Made by a program: the position numbers and the translations under genes. A stretch of 64,000 nt of DNA from Armatimonadota bacterium (lineage in GTDB: Bacteria; Sysuimicrobiota; Sysuimicrobiia; Sysuimicrobiales; Sysuimicrobiaceae). The notes beneath the pieces were generated by a model. It saw nothing but the letters and a program-made list of their open reading frames with translations. It had not been told where the DNA came from and did no database searches. This document shows, one piece after another, positions 8,925 through 18,230 of this stretch. Position 1 is the first letter of the stretch; each line of letters starts with the position of its first letter. The DNA lies in assembly GCA_031432545.1 (NCBI GenBank), contig JAVKGX010000002.1:124001-188000 (forward strand), written 5' to 3'.

Positions 8925-11186
8925 ATGACCCTTGACCAGATTTTGGGATCTCTCCGGACTTCCAGGCGGTTCGCGGAGGGGTTTGTGGCCTGGCGGGAGT
9001 TGCCCGAAAGGCGCGCGTCGTGGGCACCGCTCCCGTCCGGCCTCCACCCCCGGCTCGCCGCGGCCCTACGGCAGCGCGGGATCGACCGGCTGTACAGCCA
9101 CCAAGCAGAGGCCTACGAGCTGTCACAAACCGGACGCAACGTCGTGGTGGCGACGCCCACGGCCAGCGGCAAGACGATGTGCTTCAATCTGCCGGTATTG
9201 GACCGCGTACTCAAGGACCCGCAGGCCCGGGCCCTCTACCTGTTCCCGACCAAGGCCCTGTCTGCGGACCAGGTGGACGAGCTGCTGGGTCTGGTCGATC
9301 GGACGGACGCCTCGATTCGCTGCTACACATACGACGGCGACACGCCTCCGTCGGCACGGGGGGCGATTCGGACGGCAGGTCACATCGTCGTCACCAACCC
9401 GGACATGCTGCACGCCGCGATCCTGCCCCACCATACCAAGTGGCTCCGGCTGTTCGAAAATCTCAGATACGTGGTGGCCGACGAACTGCACGCGTACCGC
9501 GGCGTGTTCGGATCCCACGTCGCCAACGTCTTCCGCAGGCTGCGCCGCGTCTGCGCATTCTACGGTGCGAGCCCTCAGTTCATCGGCTGCTCGGCGACGA
9601 TCGCCAACCCCGAGGAGCACGCGCGGCGTCTGTGGGGCGATCCGTGCGTCCTCGTCGACCGAAGCGGAGCGCCCTCGGGGCGCCGGATCTTCGCGATCTA
9701 CAACCCGCCGGTGGTCAACGGCGCACTGGGGATCCGCCGCAGCGCGCTGCTGGAGGCACGCGACCTGGCCTCGGAGTTCGTGCGCAACCGCATCCAGACG
9801 ATCGTCTTCGCCCGTTCTCGCCTGCGCGCCGAACTGATGACCACCTACCTCACAGACGTCGCACGTCGGTGGGCTCTTCCCCCGGCCTCCGTGCGGGGAT
9901 ACCGCGCGGGTTACCTCCCCTCGGAGCGGCGGGCCATCGAACGGGGGTTGCGGGACGGTTCGGTACGCGTCGTGGCGAGCACCAACGCTCTGGAACTCGG
10001 CGTCCACATCGGGCAAATGCAGGCCGCGGTGCTCGTCGGCTACCCGGGGACGGTGGCGTCGACCTGGCAGCAAGCCGGACGCGCCGGCCGGTCGTCAGAG
10101 ACGAGCGTGGCGATCCTGGTCGCCACGAGCGATCCGCTGGACCAGTTCCTGGCCCGCCATCCCGAGTTCTTCTTTGACCGGTGCCCAGAACACGCGCTCG
10201 TCCACCCCGACAATTTGCTGGTCCTGACCAGCCACCTGCGGTGCGCCGCCTTCGAGCTGCCGCTGCGCACGGACGAGTCGTTCGGGCCCAGCACCTTCAC
10301 CGAGATCCTGGGTTATCTGCAAGAGTGCGGTGTCCTGCACGAGGAGGACGGGCGCTGGCATTACGTCGACGGCGCCTACCCGGCCCAGGAGGTCTCCCTG
10401 CGGTCCGCCTCGGTCGAAAACGTCGTGATCGTGGACGTCACCCAACGCGCACGGCCACGTGTGATTGGCGAGGTCGATCTCGCCAGCGCGCCGGCACTGG
10501 TGCACGAGGGTGCGATCTACCTGCACCTGGGTCGTCAGTACCACGTCGAGCGGCTGAACTGGGAAGACCGCAAGGCGTACGTGCACGAGGTGCGCGTCGA
10601 TCACTACACCGATGCGCAGATCGCCGCCGACATCCGCGTGCTCGTGGAATCGGCGTCGCAGCGAACGGCCGTGGACCGCGCCTACGGAGAGGTTTCGGTC
10701 ACATACCGCCCGACGATCTTCAAGAAGCTGAAGCTCCACACGCACGAAAACGTCGGATGGGGCAAGATCCACCTGCCCGAGACGACGCTGCACACGACCG
10801 CCTACTGGGTAACCCTCCCCGAAGCGCTCGTGCGCGATCTGTCCAACGAGCAGATCGAGAGCGCTCTGCTGGGGCTTTCCCATGCGCTCCACAACGCCGC
10901 GCCGCTGTTCTTGATGTGCGATCCGCGCGATCTGGGACGCACGTGTCAGATCCGGGCTCCCCACACCGGCCGGCCGACGCTCTTCCTGTACGACGCAGTG
11001 CCCGGAGGGGTGGGGCTGGCCGAGCGCTTGTATGGGTTCCACGCGGCCTTGTGGGAGGCGGCTGCGGAGTTGGTCGCCGGCTGCCCGTGCCCGGCCGGGT
11101 GTCCCTCGTGCGTCGGCCCCCCGCTTGAGGTCGGCACGGACGGCAAGACCCTGGCACGGGCGCTGCTGCGGGCCGAGGTACCCTAG
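8925..11186 (+). CDS. mrfA: MrfA/YprA-type DEXH helicase with C-terminal zinc-binding domain
   Basis: A 753-residue superfamily-2 DNA helicase. Walker A is ATPTASGKT (Lys83), motif II is DELH (186-189), and motif VI is QQAGRAGR near 382. The C-terminal cysteine cluster CPCPAGCPSC (720-729), with a further Cys in LFLMCDPRDLG, is the MrfA zinc-binding domain. In Bacillus subtilis MrfA acts with the exonuclease MrfB (YprB) to remove mitomycin C adducts. Here the MrfB homologue follows directly and an ATP-dependent ligase comes next, supporting a DNA-repair role. Length and domain order match the family. Confidence 0.92.
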   Translation: MTLDQILGSLRTSRRFAEGFVAWRELPERRASWAPLPSGLHPRLAAALRQRGIDRLYSHQAEAYELSQTGRNVVVATPTASGKTMCFNLPVLDRVLKDPQARALYLFPTKALSADQVDELLGLVDRTDASIRCYTYDGDTPPSARGAIRTAGHIVVTNPDMLHAAILPHHTKWLRLFENLRYVVADELHAYRGVFGSHVANVFRRLRRVCAFYGASPQFIGCSATIANPEEHARRLWGDPCVLVDRSGAPSGRRIFAIYNPPVVNGALGIRRSALLEARDLASEFVRNRIQTIVFARSRLRAELMTTYLTDVARRWALPPASVRGYRAGYLPSERRAIERGLRDGSVRVVASTNALELGVHIGQMQAAVLVGYPGTVASTWQQAGRAGRSSETSVAILVATSDPLDQFLARHPEFFFDRCPEHALVHPDNLLVLTSHLRCAAFELPLRTDESFGPSTFTEILGYLQECGVLHEEDGRWHYVDGAYPAQEVSLRSASVENVVIVDVTQRARPRVIGEVDLASAPALVHEGAIYLHLGRQYHVERLNWEDRKAYVHEVRVDHYTDAQIAADIRVLVESASQRTAVDRAYGEVSVTYRPTIFKKLKLHTHENVGWGKIHLPETTLHTTAYWVTLPEALVRDLSNEQIESALLGLSHALHNAAPLFLMCDPRDLGRTCQIRAPHTGRPTLFLYDAVPGGVGLAERLYGFHAALWEAAAELVAGCPCPAGCPSCVGPPLEVGTDGKTLARALLRAEVP

Positions 11187-11188
11187 GC

Positions 11189-11200
11189 GGTGCCTGGCAC
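11189..11200 (+). repeat. GTGCCTGGCAC palindrome, copy 1
   Basis: GGTGCCTGGCAC begins two bases after the helicase stop codon. GTGCC and GGCAC are complementary arms around a single T. A second small palindrome, TTGCCGGCAA, follows at 11205-11214. Same motif as the copies at 11251 and 11314. Confidence 0.7.
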
Positions 11201-11250
11201 TGAATTGCCGGCAACTCAGGGGTTTCGGCACCGGCTCCGACGGCGAAATC

Positions 11251-11262
11251 GGTGCCAGGCAC
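11251..11262 (-). repeat. GTGCCTGGCAC palindrome, copy 2 (inverted)
   Basis: Reads GGTGCCAGGCAC on the plus strand; the central A marks it as the reverse complement of copies 1 and 3. It starts 62 bases after copy 1 and 63 before copy 3, so the spacing is almost regular. Confidence 0.7.
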
Positions 11263-11283
11263 GATGGCGGCGAGGACACGACG

Positions 11284-12429
11284 GTGCGACATCGGCTTAA
11301 GCGGCGGGAGATCGGTGCCTGGCACCCGATGACCGGGCCGGGTTTCGAGGTCCTGCGGACCAGCTTCCCGGCCCACGCGCGCCGCGGCCCGGTGCGGCTG
11401 AGCGAGGCGCCGGCGGACGGAACGATGTGGCTGGACACGGAGACCACCGGGTTGGCCGCGGGGACGGGGACGCAGGTCTTCTTGATCGGCGTGGCGTTTC
11501 GGGAAGGTGTCCACGTGGTGATCGAGCAGTACCTGCTGCGGCGGCTGGGTGCCGAGCGGTCGATGCTGGAGGTCGTGCGGGACCGCCTGGGCCAGGCATC
11601 CGTCCTGGTCACGTACAACGGCCGTCGGTTCGACTGGCCGCTGCTGGAGGTGCGCTTTCGGCTGCAACGCCTCAGCCTGCCGTGGGACGAGCCGCCCCAC
11701 CTCGACCTGCTCCCGGTCGCCCGGCGGCTGTGGCGGCAGCCGGTCGGCACCGCGCGGCTGACAGCGATCGAGTGGGAGGTCCTCGGCCACCGACGTGACC
11801 GTGACATCCCGGGTGGGTTGATCCCGTCACGCTACATCGAGTTCCTGCGCAGTGGGGACGATGCGCTGCTCGAGGACGTCGTGGACCACAACCGGGAAGA
11901 TGTGCTGACGCTGCTCAGCCTCCACGCGCTGGCGGATGCGATCTGCGACGGTCGCAGTCCCCCGGTGCCGGTCGATCCGATTGGGCTGGGTCTGCACCTG
12001 GAGCGGTTGGGAAGACAGGATCGCGCACTGGAGGCGTACGAACGCGCGCTGGCCGAAGAGTGCGATCCGGGGCGGCGATGGACGGCCGTGCGACGGCTGG
12101 CGCGCTTGTACCGGACCCGCGGCGACGGGCGCCGGTTGTTTGCGCTGTGGATGGCCGAGGCGGAGCGGGCCATCCTGCCCGCCCAGGTGAGCCTGCGGCG
12201 AGCAGCTCGGGTCGCCCGTCACGTGCTGCGCGACCCCGAAGCGGCGCTGGCCGTCGTCGATCGGGCGCTCGCCCGGGCGGAATGGGACGGCCTGCGCGGA
12301 CGGATGCAGCTTTCGGGGATCGCGACCCTTGAGCGCATGCGGGCCCGACTCGTGCGGTCCTCCGCAGGTCGCCCTCGAAGGCCAGCCGACGGCAGCAGCC
12401 CCGACAAGGATGGCGTCTGCAGATCCTGA
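11284..12429 (+). CDS. mrfB: MrfB/YprB-type DEDD exonuclease with TPR-like tail
   Basis: A 381-residue protein with an RNase H-like exonuclease domain. Motif I is MWLDTETTGL (Asp, Glu near residues 54-56), motif II is TYNGRRFDWPLLEVRF near 112, HLDLLPVARRLW follows, and motif III is DHNREDVLTLLSLH near 200. A helical repeat segment (LERLGRQDRALEAYERAL) resembling TPRs fills the C-terminus. In Bacillus the MrfB homologue is the metal-dependent nuclease partner of the MrfA helicase. The start is uncertain: GTG 11284 has GAGGA upstream, whereas ATG 11329 lies three bases after repeat copy 3 and has no ribosome binding site. If 11284 is right, the repeat is translated. Confidence 0.85.
   Translation: MRHRLKRREIGAWHPMTGPGFEVLRTSFPAHARRGPVRLSEAPADGTMWLDTETTGLAAGTGTQVFLIGVAFREGVHVVIEQYLLRRLGAERSMLEVVRDRLGQASVLVTYNGRRFDWPLLEVRFRLQRLSLPWDEPPHLDLLPVARRLWRQPVGTARLTAIEWEVLGHRRDRDIPGGLIPSRYIEFLRSGDDALLEDVVDHNREDVLTLLSLHALADAICDGRSPPVPVDPIGLGLHLERLGRQDRALEAYERALAEECDPGRRWTAVRRLARLYRTRGDGRRLFALWMAEAERAILPAQVSLRRAARVARHVLRDPEAALAVVDRALARAEWDGLRGRMQLSGIATLERMRARLVRSSAGRPRRPADGSSPDKDGVCRS
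11314..11326 (+). repeat. GTGCCTGGCAC palindrome, copy 3
   Basis: GGTGCCTGGCACC, the longest of the three copies, with a 6-base arm on each side of the central T. It falls inside the mrfB coding region if that gene starts at 11284, or immediately before it if the start is 11329. Confidence 0.7.
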
Positions 12430-12534
12430 CAGATCGGCGGTTCCTCGACACCGCAAACCACCCTTCGGCGCGAGGATGTGAAGCATCGGATCCCGGGTTT
12501 GGAGAGCTTGCGGGGAGGTAGAATCCTAGGAGCC

Positions 12535-14250
12535 GTGGCCACCGCCCTCCTCAGCGACCTCGCCCGCACCATGCACGCCGTGGCCGCCAACGCCGCCAAG
12601 CGCCAGAAGACCGCCATCCTCGCCCGGTACCTGCAGACACTGGACGACGACTCCCTGCGCATCGCCTGCACCTATCTCACCGGGCGCCTCTTCCCGCCCG
12701 GCACTCCCCGCAAGGCCAACGTCGGATGGTCGGCGATCATGTCGGTGTTGCAGGATCTGACCGGCGCGTCCGACCGACAGGTGAGCGAGGCCTACCTCCG
12801 GTGGGGAGACATCGGCGACGTGGCCGCAGAACTCCTCCGCCGGCGCCGGATCGCGCCGCTGTTCGCGAGTCCTCTGACACTGCCCGGTGTACACGAAACC
12901 CTCTCGGAGGCCGCCGCTGCAGAAGGCGCCGGATCGCGCCGCGCGCGGCTGCGGGCGCTGCGGGCGTTGCTCGAGCAGGCTTCTCCTGACGAAGGGAAGT
13001 ACCTCGTGCGCATCCTCACCGGTGACCTGCGGATCGGGTTGCGGGAGGGGTTGTTGGAAGACGCCGTCGCCGAAGCGTTCGGCGCACACCCCGACGCAGT
13101 CCGGCGGGCGAACCTGCTCCGGTCGGACATCGGCGAGGTCGCCGTCATGGCGCGGCACGGGGCGCTGGGCAGCGCCGCCCTGGAGTCCTTCCACCCGTTT
13201 CGGTTCATGCTCGCCGGTACGGTCTTCACCGCGGAGGAAGCCTTGGCCAACGGCGGTCCGGTGCTGGCCGAGGACAAGTACGACGGTGTGCGCGTGCAGG
13301 TCCACCGGATCGGGGATCGGGTGGCGATCTATTCGCGGATGCTCGAGGACGTCACAAAGAGCTTTCCCGACCTGAAGGAAGACCTGCGCGGTCTGGGCGA
13401 CAGCTACATCGCTGACGGTGAAGTGGTGGCGTGGCGCGGGCAGCGGCCGCTGCCGTTTTACGCCCTCCAGGAGCGCCTGCGCCGCGTCGATCCCGGCCCG
13501 CTGCTGTTGGAAGTGCCCGTGGTGCTATTCGTGTTCGACCTGCTGCGCCTGGGCGAGGAGGATTTGCTGGATCTCCCGCTGGCCGCCAGGCGCCGCCGCC
13601 TCGCTGAGCTGCATTTCGGGGAGCGTGTCCGGCCGACCCTCGCGGACGAGGTCGCAGACCCGCAGACGCTGACAGCGCGTTTTCGCGCGGCGCGGGACCG
13701 CGGCAACGAGGGGCTGGTGATCAAGCGTCTGGACTCCCCGTACCAGCCCGGGCGTAGGGGGAACCTGTGGGTCAAGTGGAAGGACGAACTTGCCACGCTG
13801 GATGTGGTGGTCGTCGCGGTCGAGCACGGACACGGCCGGCGCGCCGGCGTGCTCAGCGACTACACCTTCGCCATTCGCGACGGCGACGCGCTGCGGGTGG
13901 TGGGCAAGGCGTATTCGGGGTTGACCGACCGCGAAATCGCCGAGCTCACGGAGTGGTTTGCAGCACACACCGTACGCGACCGTGGCCGCTACAAGGTCGT
14001 CCAACCCCGGGTGGTCCTGGAAGTGGCGTTCGACGCCGTTACGCGCAGCGATCGCCACGATTCCGGCTACGCGCTGCGCTTCCCCCGCATCAAGCGCATC
14101 CGCCACGACAAGACGGCGCAGGAAATCAGCACGCTGCGCGATGTCGAGGCGATCTACCAGCGTCAGCGGACACAGGAGGGAAGCGGGCGAGGATCGGGAC
14201 CCCTCGACCAGGGGCAGGGTGGGCGTGAAGCTGACACGCCTTCCCGGTGA
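12535..14250 (+). CDS. lig: ATP-dependent DNA ligase, archaeal type
   Basis: A 571-residue DNA ligase of the archaeal/LigB type that seals nicks using ATP. An N-terminal helical DNA-binding domain (from ALLSDLARTMHAV) leads to adenylation motif I EDKYDG with the nucleophile Lys248, then ADGEVVAW (motif III), GNEGLVIKRL (motif IV) and WVKWKDEL (motif V), and an OB-fold C-terminus. GTG 12535 matches the family start but has a poorly placed ribosome binding site; GTG 12478 would add 19 unlike residues. Bacteria replicate with an NAD-dependent ligase, so this one is likely for repair, in keeping with mrfA and mrfB upstream. Confidence 0.92.
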   Translation: MATALLSDLARTMHAVAANAAKRQKTAILARYLQTLDDDSLRIACTYLTGRLFPPGTPRKANVGWSAIMSVLQDLTGASDRQVSEAYLRWGDIGDVAAELLRRRRIAPLFASPLTLPGVHETLSEAAAAEGAGSRRARLRALRALLEQASPDEGKYLVRILTGDLRIGLREGLLEDAVAEAFGAHPDAVRRANLLRSDIGEVAVMARHGALGSAALESFHPFRFMLAGTVFTAEEALANGGPVLAEDKYDGVRVQVHRIGDRVAIYSRMLEDVTKSFPDLKEDLRGLGDSYIADGEVVAWRGQRPLPFYALQERLRRVDPGPLLLEVPVVLFVFDLLRLGEEDLLDLPLAARRRRLAELHFGERVRPTLADEVADPQTLTARFRAARDRGNEGLVIKRLDSPYQPGRRGNLWVKWKDELATLDVVVVAVEHGHGRRAGVLSDYTFAIRDGDALRVVGKAYSGLTDREIAELTEWFAAHTVRDRGRYKVVQPRVVLEVAFDAVTRSDRHDSGYALRFPRIKRIRHDKTAQEISTLRDVEAIYQRQRTQEGSGRGSGPLDQGQGGREADTPSR

Positions 14251-14356
14251 GCCGCATGGGGTCCGAGCCGCGACGACGGGTCTGAGGGTCCACGCCTGCT
14301 GCCGCCGCTTCCCCGCAGCGGTCGCTGTGCAGTACGGTAGGGAGGGAGGCGCGTTC

Positions 14357-15664
14357 GTGGGAGTCCGGCTCTCTGTCCTCGCGTTGATCCTCGCCTTCGG
14401 CGCTGCCGTGGCGTCTGCGGCCCCCGAGCGTCCGGTCGTCTACGTCATCCGGGTCGACGGGGTCATCTCGCCCGCTTCGGCGACCTACATCCAGCGCGCG
14501 ATCACAGAGGCGCACAGAGCCGGTGCGGCAGCCCTGGTCGTGGAACTCGACACGCCCGGCGGTCTGCTGCGGTCCACCGACGACATCACGAAGGCGCTGC
14601 TCAATGCGCCCCTCCCGGTGATCGTGTACGTCTCGCCCGCCGGCGCCCGAGCGGCGTCGGCTGGGGTGTTCGTCGTCTACGCGTCCCACGTGGCGGCGAT
14701 GGCGCCCACGACGAACCTCGGCGCCGCGACGCCGATCGCGGTGGGCGAGGGCCAAGAGACGGAGAGCCAGCGGACCGCCTTGCGCAAGGCCACCGAGGAC
14801 TCCGTGGCCAAGATCCGCACGATCGCCGAGCGCCGGGGCCGCAACGCAGACTGGGCCGAGCGGGCGATCCGCGAGGCGGCATCGATCTCCTCGGAAGAGG
14901 CGGTCCGACTGCGCGTCATCGACTTCCTCGCCGCCGACCTTGCAGAGCTGCTCGTCCGGGCTGACGGCCGGACGGTCGAGGTGGGCGGCGAGAGACGCCT
15001 GCTGCGTACGCGCGGCGCCGAGACGGTGCGGCTGGAAATGGATGTTCGGGAGCGGCTGCTGGACGTCCTAGCGGAGCCGAACGTGGGCCTCATCCTCATG
15101 ACGATCGCGATCTACGGGATCATCTTCGAGCTGAACAATCCCGGTGCGATCTTTCCCGGCGTCGTCGGCGCGATCGCGCTGATCCTGGCCTTTACGTCGT
15201 TCGCCATCCTCCAGGTGAACTATGCGGGGTTGGCGCTGATCGGCCTGAGCGTCGCCCTGTTCATCACGGAGCTGTTCACCCCGGGCTTTGGCGTGCTCGG
15301 GGTCGGGGGCATCATCTCGTTCATCCTGGGAGGAATTCTGCTCACGAGCAACCAAGAGCCGTACCTGCGAACGTCTGTGGAACTCGTGCTCGTCCTGGGG
15401 CTGCTGACCGGGGCGTTCTTCCTGTTCGCGGTCGGAGCGGGACTGCGTGCCCAGCGGCGCCGACCGTCGTCGGGACGGGAAGCCCTGGTCGGTGCGGTCG
15501 GGGTGGCGCGGTCGGAGATCGCGCCGGCGGGTACCGTCTTCGTGCAAGGGGAGCTGTGGACCGCCGAAGCGGACGGCGATCCGATCCAACCGGGTGAGCG
15601 CGTCCGCGTAGTGGGACTGGAGGGGCTACGCCTGCGCGTGCGGAGGGAGGGGGAGAGATCGTGA
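14357..15664 (+). CDS. nfeD: NfeD family membrane serine protease (ClpP class)
   Basis: A 435-residue long-form NfeD. A signal sequence precedes the ClpP-like protease domain with LDTPGG near 60 and the Ser-Lys dyad: Ser101 in RAASAGV and Lys152 in SVAKIR. About four to five membrane helices follow (roughly residues 240-360), then an OB-fold (GREALVG to [13 protein letters not shown]). In other bacteria and archaea it is encoded beside a stomatin-like protein, which it can cleave; the next gene here is that partner and overlaps by four bases. GTG 14357 is chosen because AGGGAGGGAGG precedes it and the signal peptide begins there. Confidence 0.92.
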   Translation: MGVRLSVLALILAFGAAVASAAPERPVVYVIRVDGVISPASATYIQRAITEAHRAGAAALVVELDTPGGLLRSTDDITKALLNAPLPVIVYVSPAGARAASAGVFVVYASHVAAMAPTTNLGAATPIAVGEGQETESQRTALRKATEDSVAKIRTIAERRGRNADWAERAIREAASISSEEAVRLRVIDFLAADLAELLVRADGRTVEVGGERRLLRTRGAETVRLEMDVRERLLDVLAEPNVGLILMTIAIYGIIFELNNPGAIFPGVVGAIALILAFTSFAILQVNYAGLALIGLSVALFITELFTPGFGVLGVGGIISFILGGILLTSNQEPYLRTSVELVLVLGLLTGAFFLFAVGAGLRAQRRRPSSGREALVGAVGVARSEIAPAGTVFVQGELWTAEADGDPIQPGERVRVVGLEGLRLRVRREGERS

Positions 15665-16416
15665 CCACCACCACGGCTGTCACCATCCTGGTTTTGGTCT
15701 TCGTGGTGCTGTCCTCGATGATCCGGATCGTCCGCGAGTACGAACGCGGCGTGATCTTCCGGCTCGGGCGACTCGTGGGCGCCAAGGGGCCGGGGTTGTT
15801 CATCCTGTGGCCCGTCATCGACCGCATGATCAAGGTCGACCTACGGATCGTCACCCTCGACGTCCCCCGGCAGGAGATGATGACGCGCGACAACGTACCG
15901 GTGACCGTGGATGCGGTCGTCTACTTCCGCGTCGTCAACCCGGAGGATGCGATCGTGAGGGTCGAGGACTTCGTGCGCGCCACATCGCTGTACGCGCAGA
16001 CCACCCTGCGCAGCGTCATCGGGCAGCACGAACTGGACGACCTGCTGGCGCGGCGCGAGAAAGTGAACCAGCAGCTCCAGCAGACGATCGATGAGGCCAC
16101 GGATCCCTGGGGGATCAAGGTGACCGCGGTGGAAGTGAAGGATGTCGCGCTCCCGGAGGGGATGAAGCGGGCGATGGCGCGTCAGGCCGAGACCGAGCGC
16201 GAACGGCGGGCAAAGATCATCAACGCCGAAGGCGAGTTCCAGGCGGCGGAGAAGCTGGTCGAGGCGGCGCGCCGGATCGCCGAGCAGCCGATCGCGTTGC
16301 AGCTGCGCTACCTGCAGACCCTGTCGGAGATTGCGAGCGAGCAGAACAGCACGACGATCTTCCCGATTCCGATCGATCTCCTGCGGCCGTTCCTCGCGCG
16401 CGATGCCCGGGACTGA
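15661..16416 (+). CDS. Slipin (SPFH/band 7 stomatin-like membrane protein)
   Basis: A 251-residue SPFH protein: a short N-terminal membrane anchor (residues 6-20), [18 protein letters not shown], the band-7 core ([20 protein letters not shown]), then a charged helical coiled-coil stretch rich in Glu, Arg and Ala (160-215) and a hydrophobic end [11 protein letters not shown]. These proteins oligomerise in membrane microdomains. It is translationally coupled to nfeD through a GTGA overlap, the usual arrangement for this pair. Confidence 0.93.
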   Translation: MTTTTAVTILVLVFVVLSSMIRIVREYERGVIFRLGRLVGAKGPGLFILWPVIDRMIKVDLRIVTLDVPRQEMMTRDNVPVTVDAVVYFRVVNPEDAIVRVEDFVRATSLYAQTTLRSVIGQHELDDLLARREKVNQQLQQTIDEATDPWGIKVTAVEVKDVALPEGMKRAMARQAETERERRAKIINAEGEFQAAEKLVEAARRIAEQPIALQLRYLQTLSEIASEQNSTTIFPIPIDLLRPFLARDARD

Positions 16417-16422
16417 GGTGCA

Positions 16423-16956
16423 ATGGTCTGGCGCCGGTGGGTGACGGACGGCCCCGAACAGACTCGCGCGCTGGGCAGGGCTCTGGGCCGGGCGGTGCGG
16501 GCGGCCGATGTCGTCGCGCTGACCGGAGACTTGGGGGCGGGCAAGACGACCCTGGTGCAGGGCATGGCCGCGGGCATGGGGGTGCGTGGCTACGTCGCCA
16601 GTCCGACGTTCACCCTGATCCGGGAGTATCACGGTTCGCTGCGCCTGTACCACGTCGACCTGTACCGGCTCGACCCGGCGGACCTCCTCAGCATCGGTCT
16701 GGATGAGCTCTTCGACGAGGGCGGGGTCGTCGTGATCGAGTGGGCCGAGCGCGCGAGGGATGTCTTGCCGGTCGACAGCCTGTGGGTGGAGATGCAAATC
16801 CTGGAGGGGGATCGACGGGCGCTGAACCTGCGTCCCGTGGGCGTCCGCAGCACGGAGCTGGCCCAACGCTGGGCGGCTGACGCCCACGTGCACGAGCCCG
16901 GCCGCGCGGCGTCGAGCGAGCCGTTCGCCCGTCGTCTGGCGCCGGGCTCGGGGTAG
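16423..16956 (+). CDS. tsaE: tRNA t6A synthesis ATPase TsaE
   Basis: A 177-residue P-loop protein needed for threonylcarbamoyl-adenosine (t6A37) in tRNAs reading ANN codons, working with TsaB and TsaD. Walker A is GDLGAGKTT (Lys41); SPTFTLIREY, HVDLYRL and VVVIEWAERA are the family signatures. The last 40 or so residues (after RALNLRPVG) are an Arg- and Ala-rich extension beyond the usual end near 140-150. It starts seven bases after slipin and is followed at once by tsaB. Confidence 0.93.
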   Translation: MVWRRWVTDGPEQTRALGRALGRAVRAADVVALTGDLGAGKTTLVQGMAAGMGVRGYVASPTFTLIREYHGSLRLYHVDLYRLDPADLLSIGLDELFDEGGVVVIEWAERARDVLPVDSLWVEMQILEGDRRALNLRPVGVRSTELAQRWAADAHVHEPGRAASSEPFARRLAPGSG

Positions 16957-16962
16957 GGGCGG

Positions 16963-17655
16963 ATGCTGGTCCTGGGGATCGAGTCGGCGACGCGGGCCTG
17001 CAGCGTCGCACTGGTGGACGACGGAGGACTGCGCGCGGAGCGGACGCTGGTGGGCCGTGCCCGTGCGCTTGAGTGGCTCGCGCCGGCGATCGAGGACATG
17101 CTGGGCGAAAGTGACCTCGGACCGGAGGCGGTGGAAGGGGTGGCCGTCTCCGTCGGTCCGGGGTCGTTCACGGGGTTGCGGATCGGCATCGCCACCGCCC
17201 AGGCCTGGGCGCGGGGACGCGACCTGCCGGCGTGCGGGGTCCCGACGCTGGAGGCGATGGCGGCGGCCATGGAGGGCGCCGACGCCGTGGTACCGGTCCT
17301 CGACGCCCGACGCGGCGAGGTCGCCGCCGCGTTGTTCGCGCGTCGGGACCACGGATGGGTTCGTGCGGTCGAGGAGGTGACCGCCCCACCGGAGCAGATC
17401 CTGGTGCGCTTTTCTGCCTGCGGGATCGACCTGCGCGGACTGGTTCTGACGGGCGACGGTCTGCTGGCCTACGGGGACCTGTTCACGGCGGCGCTGCCCG
17501 GTGCCCGGATCGCCGAACGCGTCCTGTGGGCGCCGCGCGCGGCCACGGTGGCCGCGGTGGGCCGCAGCCGCATCCTGCAGGGCGGGGAGAGTCTGTACTC
17601 GATCCAGCCGCGGTACGGGCGGAGCCCGGCGCTGCGCGCTGCCGGTGTGGGATGA
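16963..17655 (+). CDS. tsaB: tRNA t6A complex protein TsaB
   Basis: A 230-residue ASKHA-fold protein, the non-catalytic partner that dimerises with TsaD. The start LVLGIESATRACSVALVDD and the VSVGPGSFTGLRIGIATAQ segment near residue 65 are diagnostic. It lies seven bases after tsaE and overlaps rimI by four bases (ATGA), indicating one operon for the t6A proteins. Confidence 0.93.
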   Translation: MLVLGIESATRACSVALVDDGGLRAERTLVGRARALEWLAPAIEDMLGESDLGPEAVEGVAVSVGPGSFTGLRIGIATAQAWARGRDLPACGVPTLEAMAAAMEGADAVVPVLDARRGEVAAALFARRDHGWVRAVEEVTAPPEQILVRFSACGIDLRGLVLTGDGLLAYGDLFTAALPGARIAERVLWAPRAATVAAVGRSRILQGGESLYSIQPRYGRSPALRAAGVG

Positions 17656-18173
17656 AGCTTCTGTCGGCGGTGAGAATCGACGCGATGCGCGCGGAGGACA
17701 TCCCGCGCGTGATGGAGATCGAGCGTCAGTCGTTTGCAACCCCTTGGCCCGCGGATGCCTACCGGCGCGAGATCCGTGAGAACCGGGTCGCCTGCTACGT
17801 GGTTGCGCGAAAGGGCGAAGACGTGGTGGGCTACGCCGGCATGTGGGTGATCCTCGAGGAGGCGCACATCACCACGATCGCTGTGGACCCCCGGTTTCGT
17901 GGGCAGGGAATCGGCGAGCGGCTGCTGGCGGCGCTGATCGAGCAGGCGCGTTCCCGCGGCGCGCGCTGGGTCACACTGGAGGTGCGCAAGTCCAACCGCA
18001 TCGCGCAGTCCCTGTACCGGAAATACGGATTCCGCGAGGTCCACGTGCGCCGTCGCTACTACAGCGACAACGGCGAAGACGCCATCATCATGTGGACCGG
18101 CAACATCTGGGAGGAGCCGTTCCGGCAGCGGTTCGACGCGCTGCGCGCCGCCCTCGAGACTTCCAGCGACTAA
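17652..18173 (+). CDS. rimI: Ribosomal-protein S18-alanine N-acetyltransferase-like GNAT
   Basis: A 173-residue GNAT acetyltransferase. The acetyl-CoA loop is RFRGQGIGERLL near residue 80, followed by VTLEVRKSNRIAQSLYRKYG and a C-terminal RRRYYSDNGEDAIIMW typical of RimI. RimI acetylates the N-terminal Ala of ribosomal protein S18 and is commonly encoded between tsaB and tsaD, as here. An internal ATG at 17685 is a possible alternative start. The last ~20 residues are extra. Confidence 0.9.
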   Translation: MKLLSAVRIDAMRAEDIPRVMEIERQSFATPWPADAYRREIRENRVACYVVARKGEDVVGYAGMWVILEEAHITTIAVDPRFRGQGIGERLLAALIEQARSRGARWVTLEVRKSNRIAQSLYRKYGFREVHVRRRYYSDNGEDAIIMWTGNIWEEPFRQRFDALRAALETSSD

Positions 18174-18230
18174 TCGAAGGCGGGCTGCAGGATCTGTCAT
18201 GCATCCTTCTTCGCCGTTTACCATGGATCC

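Noticed and set aside
10095-11807. Minus-strand open frame of 570 codons over mrfA and mrfB
   Set aside because: Low-complexity Arg/Ser-rich translation, antisense to genes with clear motifs.
15841-17739. Minus-strand open frame of 632 codons over slipin, tsaE and tsaB
   Set aside because: Antisense shadow; crosses three real genes and has no recognisable domain.
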